From the IMG/VR virus record IMGVR_UViG_3300047370_000100, positions 1 to 20,411 of that record: a DNA stretch of 20,411 nt; one strand, written 5' to 3'. Each line of letters starts with the position of its first letter. Position 1 is the stretch's first letter. The position numbers were made by a program, and so were the translations under genes. The notes beneath the pieces were generated by a model. The model did not search any database and was not told the origin of the DNA. It saw only the letters and a program-made list of their open reading frames with translations. Shown in pieces: positions 12,387 through 18,923 of the stretch. This stretch comes from a virus.

Positions 12387-13014
12387 AAATATCAAAGTCT
12401 TGGGAGAGGTTGACGTAATCACTTACGTCAATCTCTTTTCAAATATCGATGATAGAGATTGGATGGGTGAATTCAATAAATTCACTAAACATTATATTCC
12501 AGGCTTCCAAGAACTTGAAATACTCCCTATGTTATATTCTCTCAAGAAGACACATGTAACTAAATTTAGAGACGATTATACTGTTGAGGAAGCCGCAAGT
12601 AATTGGTCGATTGATAACGCAGTGGACTATAGAACAGGCGGTGGTCTTGGCGAAGATTATGTTACCTTGAAAGGTAGGTTGTATGAAAAGTTTTATGATG
12701 AAAGATTACTGACCGATATAAAAAAATTACTATCCGATAAATTCGGTGACGGAACAATCAGTATGTTTTTGTTAAACCTTATGAATCCACATTCAAATAT
12801 TGAACCACATGTTGATGATACAACAGGAAACAAAAGGCGTATACACATACCACTCGTAACACACCCTGATATTAAATTTCGTAACGGTAATGATGAGATA
12901 CATATGGAAGTTGGTAAGGTTTATTTGTTTGACCATGAAAAAGAACACTCAGTCATAAATCCAACAGATTATGAACGTATTCATCTGATAATGGATTGGA
13001 GACCAAATGATTAA
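12370..13014 (+). CDS. Aspartyl/asparaginyl beta-hydroxylase-like oxygenase (paralogue A)
   Basis: A 214-residue protein. Its C-terminal half carries an Asp/Asn beta-hydroxylase-type site: NPHSNIEPHVDD, KRRIHIPLVTHPD, then EVGKVYLFDHEKEHSV and NPTDYERIHLIMDW. The order H-x-D, R-h-H-h-P-L, G-x-h-x-x-F-D, E-H-S, N-x-x-x-x-x-R-h-H-L matches the family, in which two His bind iron and an Arg binds 2OG. The N-terminal 100 residues are helical and specific to this pair. ATG 12370 is the only suitable start and overlaps the DUF932 gene by 17 bases. A terminator-like hairpin lies within codons 12-23. Paralogue B follows with an 8-base overlap. The natural substrate is unknown. Confidence 0.78.
   Translation: MHSPLKNIKVLGEVDVITYVNLFSNIDDRDWMGEFNKFTKHYIPGFQELEILPMLYSLKKTHVTKFRDDYTVEEAASNWSIDNAVDYRTGGGLGEDYVTLKGRLYEKFYDERLLTDIKKLLSDKFGDGTISMFLLNLMNPHSNIEPHVDDTTGNKRRIHIPLVTHPDIKFRNGNDEIHMEVGKVYLFDHEKEHSVINPTDYERIHLIMDWRPND
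12404..12439 (+). terminator. Hairpin terminator embedded in the start of the next gene
   Basis: GAGAGGTTGACGTAA (12404-12418) pairs with TTACGTCAATCTCTT (12423-12437) around the loop TCAC: nine perfect pairs, then about six more including two G-U pairs, running into TTTT. It lies 18 bases after the DUF932 stop but inside the coding sequence of paralogue A. The same protein stretch in paralogue B is encoded by codons that do not form a hairpin, which suggests that the structure is maintained. Confidence 0.7.
12877..12917 (+). repeat. 41-base direct repeat, copy 1 (in paralogue A)
   Basis: These 41 bases, starting TTTCGTAACGGTAATG and ending AGTTGGTAA, recur without a mismatch at 13493-13533. 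They encode the same protein stretch, FRNGNDEIHMEVGK, in the two paralogues. Identity includes every synonymous position, although the rest of the genes has diverged far more, so recent recombination or gene conversion is likely. Confidence 0.85.
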
Positions 13015-13630
13015 AGTTCTTGGTGAAGTTGATGTAAGTTATTATATTAATCTCTTCTCTAATATTGATGATGCAGACTGGATAGATGAATTTTCAAAAT
13101 TCAGTAAAAAATATATTCCTTTCTTTCGAGAATTGGATAGACTGCCACTTTTGTTAAATATGAGAAAAGACTATGAAAATAACTATGAAAGTATTGAAGA
13201 GATTATTACTACTTCAGACGTTGGTAATAATCATGATGTTGTTGAGTTTCTAAATGAAGGCGACTTAAATGATGACATAACCATTAAAGGCAAATTCTAC
13301 GAAAAATATTACAACAAAAAGTTTTTCGATGAACTTTTCGAAGTTGTCAGAAATGAGTTCGGTGATGGACAATGTATGACATTGATTTTTAATTTAATGA
13401 ATCCTCACTCTAGGATTTATCCACACGCAGACGAGAGAACTGGTAATAAGAAACGTATACATATTCCTATCATTACACATCCTGATATTAAGTTTCGTAA
13501 CGGTAATGATGAGATACATATGGAAGTTGGTAAAGTATACAAAATAGAACATTCTATAGAACACTCTGTTGATAATCCGACAGATTGTGAACGTATTCAT
13601 TTAGTGATTGATTGGAAGATTAATGATTAA
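13007..13630 (+). CDS. Aspartyl/asparaginyl beta-hydroxylase-like oxygenase (paralogue B)
   Basis: A 207-residue protein, colinear with paralogue A over its whole length: both have KVLGEVDV near the start, NLFSNIDD, an I-P-x-F-x-E-L helix and the C-terminal oxygenase core. Its site reads NPHSRIYPHADE, KKRIHIPIITHPD, EVGKVYKIEHSIEHSV, NPTDCERIHLVIDW, so the metal and 2OG residues are kept. The middle region (residues about 65-95) differs most, which suggests different partners or substrates after duplication. Start ATG 13007 overlaps the stop of paralogue A as ATGATTAA. Why two copies are kept is unknown; a heterodimer or two targets are possible. Confidence 0.78.
   Translation: MIKVLGEVDVSYYINLFSNIDDADWIDEFSKFSKKYIPFFRELDRLPLLLNMRKDYENNYESIEEIITTSDVGNNHDVVEFLNEGDLNDDITIKGKFYEKYYNKKFFDELFEVVRNEFGDGQCMTLIFNLMNPHSRIYPHADERTGNKKRIHIPIITHPDIKFRNGNDEIHMEVGKVYKIEHSIEHSVDNPTDCERIHLVIDWKIND
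13493..13533 (+). repeat. 41-base direct repeat, copy 2 (in paralogue B)
   Basis: Exact copy of 12877-12917, 616 bases downstream. Flanks on both sides stay nearly identical for another ten to fifteen bases (CCTGATATTAA before, with single changes) and then diverge. Confidence 0.85.
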
Positions 13631-13784
13631 ATTATTAAACTGGATTGGTAGAGTTTTCTCTACTCAAGATATCGACTATGAGGAAACTCTAGGCGAGGAA
13701 GCTCGTCCTCATTGGGTGAAAAACGATGATGACGAATATATTGAAGCAATGTTAAATAGTGAAAAGGTTATAACAGATGATTAA
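13623..13784 (+). CDS. 53-residue acidic protein, unknown function
   Basis: A short frame from ATG 13623 to TAA 13782-13784 encodes 53 residues starting MIKLLNWIGRVFSTQD, a short amphipathic or membrane-touching helix, followed by a very acidic part (DYEETLGEEARPHW, KNDDDEYIEAML). Both its ends are ATGATTAA overlaps with the neighbouring genes, the same junction as elsewhere in this operon, which is the best evidence that it is real. It resembles small acidic phage proteins that mimic DNA or bind a partner, but there is no specific motif. It sits between oxygenase paralogue B and the peroxiredoxin. Confidence 0.55.
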   Translation: MIKLLNWIGRVFSTQDIDYEETLGEEARPHWVKNDDDEYIEAMLNSEKVITDD

Positions 13785-14346
13785 AGGTGTAACATTACCT
13801 CAAGTAACATTTCCAACCCGTGTTCGTAATGATGAACTGGGTGGAGACAACCCATTTGAATGGCGGAACGTGAGCAGTTCGTTTCTGTTCGGTAGTCAAG
13901 ATTTGAAAAAACGTGTGGTGGTGTTCTCACTGCCAGGCGCATTTACTCCAACATGTTCGACATATCAATTACCTGACTTTGAGAAACTCGTGGCAGAAGG
14001 TGAGTTTGGGAAGTATGGTATCGATGATATTTACTGCGTATCAGTGAATGACACATTTGTAATGAACTGTTGGGCAAAAGACCAGAACCTCGAACATGTC
14101 AAAGTCGTGCCAGATGGCACGGGTGAGTTCACTCGCAAGATGGGTATGTTGGTTGACAAGTCGAATATCGGATTTGGTATGCGGTCATGGCGTTATGCGA
14201 TGATTGTCAAAAACGGTGTGGTTGAGGAATTCTTACCAGAGCCAGGGTTTGCAGACAATCATGGTGAAGACCCATATGGCGAATCATCTCCACAGAATGT
14301 TCTAAAAGTTCTTGAAGGACTCGAAGTTTCGGGCGCCCCTGTCTAA
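13777..14346 (+). CDS. Peroxiredoxin, Prx5/AhpC-TSA type
   Basis: A 189-residue cytoplasmic peroxiredoxin of the Prx5 class. The active-site motif is FSLPGAFTPTCSTYQLPDF (50-68), with the peroxidatic Cys60, Thr57 and Pro53, and the conserved Arg lies in SWRYAMIVKNG (138-147). Other Cys at 87 and 98 could act in resolution. The enzyme reduces hydrogen peroxide and organic peroxides using thiols such as glutathione, glutaredoxin or thioredoxin. The length is slightly above the usual 160-170 because of a short N-terminal addition and the tail after EEFLPEPGF. It starts with the ATGATTAA overlap. In a phage with many oxygenases it could protect the infected cell, or the iron enzymes, from peroxide; that is inference. 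The family call is strong. Confidence 0.9.
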   Translation: MIKGVTLPQVTFPTRVRNDELGGDNPFEWRNVSSSFLFGSQDLKKRVVVFSLPGAFTPTCSTYQLPDFEKLVAEGEFGKYGIDDIYCVSVNDTFVMNCWAKDQNLEHVKVVPDGTGEFTRKMGMLVDKSNIGFGMRSWRYAMIVKNGVVEEFLPEPGFADNHGEDPYGESSPQNVLKVLEGLEVSGAPV

Positions 14347-14375
14347 GTCATTGATATTATTGTGAAACAAAGTTC

Positions 14376-14404
14376 TTGACAATTTCTGCCGAGGCCTTTA
14401 ATAT
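14376..14404 (+). promoter_or_regulatory. Sigma70 promoter
   Basis: TTGACA at 14376-14381 and TAATAT at 14399-14404 are 17 bases apart, in the 85-base gap after the peroxiredoxin gene. The start is expected near 14411, leaving about 21 bases to ATG 14432 with a GAGAGG ribosome binding site at 14421-14426. Unlike the other three sigma70 promoters it does not overlap a stop codon. Confidence 0.8.
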
Positions 14405-14431
14405 AAAGGTATAGTGAGAAGAGAGGTTGTT

Positions 14432-14878
14432 ATGGAAATTTACTTGGAAGACAATGGATATGACGTTGAGGATTACATCAACGCTGTAGCCGCTGTTCTT
14501 GTCCTTGACCAATATGAAGGTGACCTTCGCATCGAACTCAAAAGAAAATGTGATGCAGATGCTGGTGGTTACTGTTATGGTGACGAGGATGATATTGATA
14601 TCGAGATTGCTACGCACGTTCAAGGCGAAGCGCTCGATATCGATACCATCAAAGTGAATATCGCTCATGAGATGGTTCATGCTCAACAGATTGCAAGTGG
14701 TCGTTTGAAAGACCACGGTATCAAGATTATCGATGACCGTCTGGTCAAAGTTGCAGAGTGGGATGGTGAGTATCATACGAATACGAAGTATGATGACCAA
14801 CCGTGGGAAATCGATGCGTATGGTCGTGAAGCACAAGTAGCACAAGAAGCAAAGGAGATGCTGGCACAATGGATGTAA
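14432..14878 (+). CDS. Putative zinc metalloprotease (HExxH, gluzincin-like)
   Basis: A 148-residue protein with the zinc motif His79-Glu80-x-x-His83 in VNIAHEMVHAQQ. A likely third ligand is Glu126 in QPWEIDAYGREAQ, the W-E-h-[DE]-A-x pattern seen after HExxH in small phage gluzincin-like proteins. The first 60 residues are acidic and strand-rich, with two Cys (C40, C48). ATG 14432 is preferred over GTG 14414 because GAGAGG precedes it at the right distance. It is first in an operon with a second, different metalloprotease and a nuclease, overlapping the second by 10 bases. Substrate unknown; a small cytoplasmic protease could process host or phage proteins, or could be inactive and act as a zinc-binding domain. 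Confidence 0.7.
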   Translation: MEIYLEDNGYDVEDYINAVAAVLVLDQYEGDLRIELKRKCDADAGGYCYGDEDDIDIEIATHVQGEALDIDTIKVNIAHEMVHAQQIASGRLKDHGIKIIDDRLVKVAEWDGEYHTNTKYDDQPWEIDAYGREAQVAQEAKEMLAQWM

Positions 14879-15459
14879 ACTTGAAACAGGCGTATAATGA
14901 ATATCTGCGAAAGCATCGGTTCAAACAGAATCGTGGTGCTAATGGTCGTAATGATACTGAAAAGTCCAAGACCTATCAGGCAGAGTTTGCTTTCCAGAGA
15001 CGATACAAAGTCAAAGACTTCAAGACTATTGAGGAAGCACAGAAACGTGCGAAACAAATCTACAAGACCAAAAAGTGGCAGAAGGTTTGGAAACTAGAAA
15101 GTCGCACAGACCGTGACCTCATAAAACAACCCGCAGTCGTTCTCAAAGAACGTAACACAGGTAGAGGTTTTGCTGGTTGGACTGATGGTTGGGCAGTAGT
15201 CCTAGATAGTAAAGCAGGGTTGGATGAATACACTCTGTTGCATGAGTTGACACACTGTTTGGGTCACATGCATCATGGTCGTTCTTTCCGCCGTGCTTTG
15301 TTGGAACTAGTCGGTGCATTCATCGGTGCAGATGCCAAGAAGATACTCAAGGAAGAGTTTACCAAACGCAAACTCAAGTATGGTGTAGCTCGTCAACCAT
15401 TGACCTACACTCAGTGGAATGCCGCACGAAAGAAAATGGAAAAGATACGAAATGTTTAA
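14869..15459 (+). CDS. Putative SprT/metzincin-like zinc metalloprotease
   Basis: A 196-residue, strongly basic protein. It contains HELTHCLGHMHHGRSF at 125-140, which fits the metzincin-type HExxHxxGxxH (H125, E126, H129, G132, H135), while the GHxxxF end recalls SprT-like proteases. The N-terminal 80 residues are Lys and Arg rich and helical (LKQAYNEYLRKHRFKQN, AQKRAKQIYKTKKWQKVW), which suggests nucleic-acid or ribosome contact. SprT-like enzymes cut DNA-crosslinked proteins, so DNA-linked work beside the RecB-like nuclease is plausible but unproven. It overlaps the previous gene by 10 bases and the next by 8. Confidence 0.72.
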   Translation: MDVNLKQAYNEYLRKHRFKQNRGANGRNDTEKSKTYQAEFAFQRRYKVKDFKTIEEAQKRAKQIYKTKKWQKVWKLESRTDRDLIKQPAVVLKERNTGRGFAGWTDGWAVVLDSKAGLDEYTLLHELTHCLGHMHHGRSFRRALLELVGAFIGADAKKILKEEFTKRKLKYGVARQPLTYTQWNAARKKMEKIRNV

Positions 15460-16132
15460 TCATCAACCTACACAACTCAATGAAATGGAATCGGTCACCA
15501 CGGAGAAGGGTCGCAAGTATAAGACCCCCGAAGGGATTGACCTTCCGTCTATTACTACTGTCCTGTCTATTCTTTCGCGGGATAGTATCGCCGCATGGCG
15601 TAAACGGGTTGGTGAGGAAGAAGCAAATCGTATCTCCCACCGTGCATCGTCACGGGGAACAAAGGTTCATGAAATCATCGAGAAGTATGTTGACAACGAT
15701 GAAAATTACAAAGAGGGTTATACCCCCGATGTGATTGAGTCGTTTCTTATTATGAAACCAATTCTCGATGGTTTTATCGGCACAGTCTACGCACAGGAAG
15801 CACCTCTCTATTCAACTCACTTAGGCGTTGCTGGTCGCGTAGACTGTGTTGCCGAATTCGATGGACAACTATCTATCATCGACTTTAAGACCAGTCGCAA
15901 AAAGAAAAAGAAAGACTGGGTGAAGAATTATTTCATGCAAGAGGCTGCATATGCGGTCATGTGGGAAGAACGCACGGGACAACCTATCACCCAACTCGTT
16001 ACACTTATCAGTGTTGACGGTGAAGACAAACCACAAATCTTTGTCGAACATCGAGACAATTGGATTAATTCTTTGCGTGATACCATCAAAAAGTATAATG
16101 AAGAACAAGATTCGACTTCCATTTTATTATAA
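15452..16132 (+). CDS. RecB-like PD-(D/E)XK nuclease
   Basis: A 226-residue nuclease of the RecB/AddB exonuclease type. The motif set is complete: GTKVH (69-73, His73), Glu116 in YAQEAPLYS, Gly-Arg-Val-Asp131 (AGRVDCVAEF), Asp144-x-Lys146 in SIIDFKTSRKK, and Gln163 with Tyr167 in FMQEAAYAVMW. The arrangement is that of single-domain phage exonucleases and the MGME1-like group, which trim DNA ends in recombination, repair or host DNA breakdown. ATG 15452 overlaps the previous stop by 8 bases; ATG 15419 gives 11 more residues and is less likely. It is last in the sigma70 operon starting at 14376, so it is probably early. Its end coincides with the next late promoter. Confidence 0.87.
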   Translation: MFNHQPTQLNEMESVTTEKGRKYKTPEGIDLPSITTVLSILSRDSIAAWRKRVGEEEANRISHRASSRGTKVHEIIEKYVDNDENYKEGYTPDVIESFLIMKPILDGFIGTVYAQEAPLYSTHLGVAGRVDCVAEFDGQLSIIDFKTSRKKKKKDWVKNYFMQEAAYAVMWEERTGQPITQLVTLISVDGEDKPQIFVEHRDNWINSLRDTIKKYNEEQDSTSILL

Positions 16133-16145
16133 ATAGTGGTATAAT
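16128..16145 (+). promoter_or_regulatory. Combined late (TATAAATA) and extended -10 sigma70 promoter
   Basis: TATAAATA at 16128-16135 is an exact late element with an expected start near 16141. It is followed directly by TGGTATAAT (16137-16145), an extended -10 sigma70 element with an expected start near 16152; its -35 region (about 16117) is poor. Both would serve the gene at 16170 and the block behind it. The late element overlaps the stop of the nuclease gene. Confidence 0.65.
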
Positions 16146-16169
16146 ACTATTTGTGTAAATAGGAAATCG

Positions 16170-17237
16170 ATGCAAAAGTTTGACAATTTCATTACAGAAG
16201 CACTGAAGGCTGAGGACTATGAGGCAGCGATTGTCATGGGGTTCTATGAACTCACTGGCAAACCGATGACTAGTGCAGACCACGGCATCTCTGATAAAGT
16301 TTTCAAAGCAATTCAAGAAAACCCTCAAGCACAAGAGGCGGGTCGTAAGATTGCTCAATCAGTTCTAAATAAGTATCCAAAACTCAAGAAGGGAAAGGCA
16401 GAACAGTATGGTCGTGCGAAAGCATCTCTAACTTCTTTTTGGAAATCTTATGGTGCAAGTGATATTACACCCAAAACAGATGTTCTCATAGGTGATATGA
16501 GATTCTCTGTTAAAATTGGTCTGGCACAATTGATGTCGGGTGGTAAATCAGAGTCAACTGCAACATTCGAAGCCGCCATCAAAAATTCTAATCCAGACCT
16601 TGTAAAATCTCCACAATATGAAAAAACCACCGAAGTTCTTGAAGGGTTTGTAAAAAATACTCTTGCACCATCTCAACTAAGACCGATAATCAAAGCAGGA
16701 ACGAATGAAGTAGTCAATCGTGCAGAGAAGGCGCATAAGGATGCAATGTCAGAACTAGGTGCGATGTTTGATGAATCCAAATCTTTCAAAGTTGAATTTG
16801 CACGAGAGGCGATGTCTGGGTTTGAAAAGTTTGGTGAAAACTCTAATGCGGCCGCAGAGTTTATGTTGGTTGCATCGGCTGACGGCGATAAGGTTGTTAT
16901 TCATTCTGTTTATGATGATGACTATTGTCTCAAAATTGCGAATGCAATGAAATTGCAGGCGAGGTTCAAAACCTCATCTCGTAAGATAAAGGGAAAGAAA
17001 ACTGGTGAGTATAATTTCTGGTCAGTGATATCCTTAATTGTAGATTCGATGCAAGAGGGTTATGAACATGACCAAGAAGAACTTTTGATAGAAGTATCCA
17101 TTATGAGAAAAATTGGTAACTTTGTGAGAGGGACTTGGAGTAAGGTCTCATCATATTTCAAGAAAGGTGCGAGTAAACTCTATAAGTTTCTCGGCGCAAC
17201 CCCAATAATTTCAACAAAGAAAAATATTAGGTTTTAG
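16170..17237 (+). CDS. Possible PD-(D/E)XK-like protein with T4-type capsid targeting leader
   Basis: A 355-residue protein that I cannot assign with certainty. It opens MQKFDNFITEALK, closely matching the T4 internal-protein leader MKTYQEFIAEA, which directs proteins into the prohead and is cut after the Glu; this predicts packaging and injection. Glu18 in a first helix, then Asp104 in PKTDVLIGDMRFSVKIG (101-117) with S113-x-Lys115, and the AQLMSGGKSES turn resemble a restriction-endonuclease-like fold with Ser in the E position. The middle is helical, and the tail after residue 290 is basic and amphipathic (FVRGTWSKVSSYFKKGASKLYKFLG). It is the first gene behind the dual promoter at 16128, with AGGAAA as ribosome binding site. 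Nuclease activity is only a hypothesis. Confidence 0.6.
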   Translation: MQKFDNFITEALKAEDYEAAIVMGFYELTGKPMTSADHGISDKVFKAIQENPQAQEAGRKIAQSVLNKYPKLKKGKAEQYGRAKASLTSFWKSYGASDITPKTDVLIGDMRFSVKIGLAQLMSGGKSESTATFEAAIKNSNPDLVKSPQYEKTTEVLEGFVKNTLAPSQLRPIIKAGTNEVVNRAEKAHKDAMSELGAMFDESKSFKVEFAREAMSGFEKFGENSNAAAEFMLVASADGDKVVIHSVYDDDYCLKIANAMKLQARFKTSSRKIKGKKTGEYNFWSVISLIVDSMQEGYEHDQEELLIEVSIMRKIGNFVRGTWSKVSSYFKKGASKLYKFLGATPIISTKKNIRF

Positions 17238-17239
17238 TA

Positions 17240-18472
17240 ATGACAACGATACTTCATATCCCAGATTTTCTTTACGAACAAAAGAATACTCACATGACTC
17301 ATATTGAGGACAAGGTTCTCTATGGTGGTGTGAACGGGACTCGTCAGGCAATCAATGCATTGCGTGAACTTCGTGACATGCTTGCGGGTGAGACTAGTTC
17401 CAAACTGTCGGTCAAGTGGGACGGTGCGCCTGCAATCTTCTGTGGTCAAGACCCACGCGATGGTGAGTTCTTTGTTGCGAAGAAAGGTATCTTTGCCAAG
17501 AACCCGAAGGTTTACAAGACTAATGACGAGATTGACGCAGACATGTCAGGCGACCTTGCAGATAAGATGAAAGCCGCACTACGTTACCTTCCTGAACTGG
17601 GCATCAAAGGTGTCATTCAGGGAGACTTCTTGTTCTCAAAAGGAGACTTAAAGAATGAAGATATTGAGGGTCAACGCTATACAACCTTCCACCCCAACAC
17701 AATCATATACGCAATCCCATACGAACAGGCAGAAGCAGTTCGCAAAGCGCAAATCGGAATCGTCTGGCACACAACCTACAACGGAAAAGACTTTGAAAGC
17801 ATGAAGGCATCCTACGGTGTCGATGTATCGAAGTTCAAGTCTTCAAAGAACGTATACTCTGCTGATGCGATGTTACGCGAAACTGGTGGTGCGACAATGA
17901 ATGCAAAAGAGACTGCCGCTGTCACTAAACACCTATCAGATGCGGGTAAGATATTCAATAAGATTTCTGGTTCGACTTTGCGTGAGTTAGAAGGTAATCC
18001 AGACCTTGCACAACTCATCGAACAATATAACAATACATATGTGCGTGAAGGACAGATGATTCCAAACAGTCGTAGTCATGTGACGGGTCTTATTAGATGG
18101 ATTAATACAAAGTTCAAAGCAGAGATGGACAAGCGTAAATCAGAGAAGGGACGCATGGTTCAACAGGCAAAGTTGGACGAAATCATGAAGTTCTTCTCCA
18201 CAAAAAACAAAAAGTCGCTGATAAACATGTTTGAACTACAGAAAAATATTGTATTAGCAAAACTAAAACTTATAAATAAACTTAATAGTATTGCAAAGTA
18301 TGATGCATTTGTGCAAACTAAAAAAGGATACAAGGTTCGCACCGGCGCAGAAGGTTTTGTCGCTATTGATAAATTAGGTGGTGATGCGGTCAAGTTGGTT
18401 GACCGCCTTGAGTTTTCGTATAACAACTTCAGTCCAGATATACTGAAGGGATGGGAAAAACCAAAGAGGTAG
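17240..18472 (+). CDS. Ligase-like nucleotidyltransferase (DUF6267-type)
   Basis: A 410-residue protein. LSVKWDGAPAIFCG (57-69) is a covalent nucleotidyltransferase motif I (Lys59-x-Asp61-Gly62), as in DNA and RNA ligases. FFVAKKGIF (77-85) follows, then GVIQGDFLF (124-132) in the place of motif III/IIIa. Near the end EGFVAID (371-377) and KLVDRL (385-390) resemble motifs IV and V. The long helical insert between them (about 190-360) is unlike classic ligases. The start NTHMTHIEDKVLYGGVNGTR is typical of an uncharacterised family in T4-like marine phages that I associate with DUF6267. The N-terminus IPDFLYE-Q could be a degenerate prohead-protease site. It starts two bases after the previous stop. 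Possible roles are RNA or DNA end repair or protein nucleotidylation. Confidence 0.65.
   Translation: MTTILHIPDFLYEQKNTHMTHIEDKVLYGGVNGTRQAINALRELRDMLAGETSSKLSVKWDGAPAIFCGQDPRDGEFFVAKKGIFAKNPKVYKTNDEIDADMSGDLADKMKAALRYLPELGIKGVIQGDFLFSKGDLKNEDIEGQRYTTFHPNTIIYAIPYEQAEAVRKAQIGIVWHTTYNGKDFESMKASYGVDVSKFKSSKNVYSADAMLRETGGATMNAKETAAVTKHLSDAGKIFNKISGSTLRELEGNPDLAQLIEQYNNTYVREGQMIPNSRSHVTGLIRWINTKFKAEMDKRKSEKGRMVQQAKLDEIMKFFSTKNKKSLINMFELQKNIVLAKLKLINKLNSIAKYDAFVQTKKGYKVRTGAEGFVAIDKLGGDAVKLVDRLEFSYNNFSPDILKGWEKPKR
18271..18278 (+). promoter_or_regulatory. Possible internal late promoter
   Basis: An exact TATAAATA lies inside the 3' part of the ligase-like gene, in an unusually A/T-rich run of codons (Leu-Ile-Asn-Lys). 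It could raise late expression of the basic protein gene starting at 18477, about 190 bases downstream. A chance match in coding sequence cannot be excluded. Confidence 0.3.
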
Positions 18473-18476
18473 TAAG

Positions 18477-18923
18477 ATGGCTAAACCAATGAGCCTGAAA
18501 ACATTTTTGAATGTGGACTACACCCAAACGGGTGATGAGTTCCAAGCAACCAACGCGAAGAAAAGAAAACGCGATTCTGGTGAAGGCACTCACGAAGCAC
18601 TCAGTATGCAACAACGCCTAAAACTCGCGCGCTCTCTCAAGAAAAATAAAGCAAAAATTGCAATGGGTCGCAAACGTGCTGCCCGTAAAGTTGCATCTAC
18701 TGATAAATTGAAAACAAGAGCGCAGAAACAAGCACGAAATACCTTCCTCAAGAAAATGACTAAAGGTGTTGAAAAAGGTGAACTCTCAATGGCTCGTAGA
18801 CAGGGACTTGAGAAACGCCTAGATAAACTGAAACCAAAGATTGATAAACTAGCGAGAAAACTTCTTCCGAAGGTTCGTAAAGCAGAAATCGCGAAGAAAC
18901 GAGGAAATCAACAAAGTGATTAA
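18477..18923 (+). CDS. Very basic helical protein, probable head-internal or DNA-binding protein
   Basis: A 148-residue protein in which roughly a third of the residues are Lys or Arg. It starts MAKPMSLKTFLNVDYTQTG, then is almost entirely helical and basic (MQQRLKLARSLKKNKAKIAM, GRKRAARKVAS, KPKIDKLARKLLPKVRKAE), with no Cys. Such composition points to nucleic-acid binding, as for internal head proteins that neutralise packaged DNA. Proteins of this type occur in T4-like marine phages next to the nucleotidyltransferase gene, as here. GAGG at 18466-18469 is its ribosome binding site. Its stop overlaps the next start as GTGATTAA. The role is inferred from charge and neighbourhood. Confidence 0.65.
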   Translation: MAKPMSLKTFLNVDYTQTGDEFQATNAKKRKRDSGEGTHEALSMQQRLKLARSLKKNKAKIAMGRKRAARKVASTDKLKTRAQKQARNTFLKKMTKGVEKGELSMARRQGLEKRLDKLKPKIDKLARKLLPKVRKAEIAKKRGNQQSD

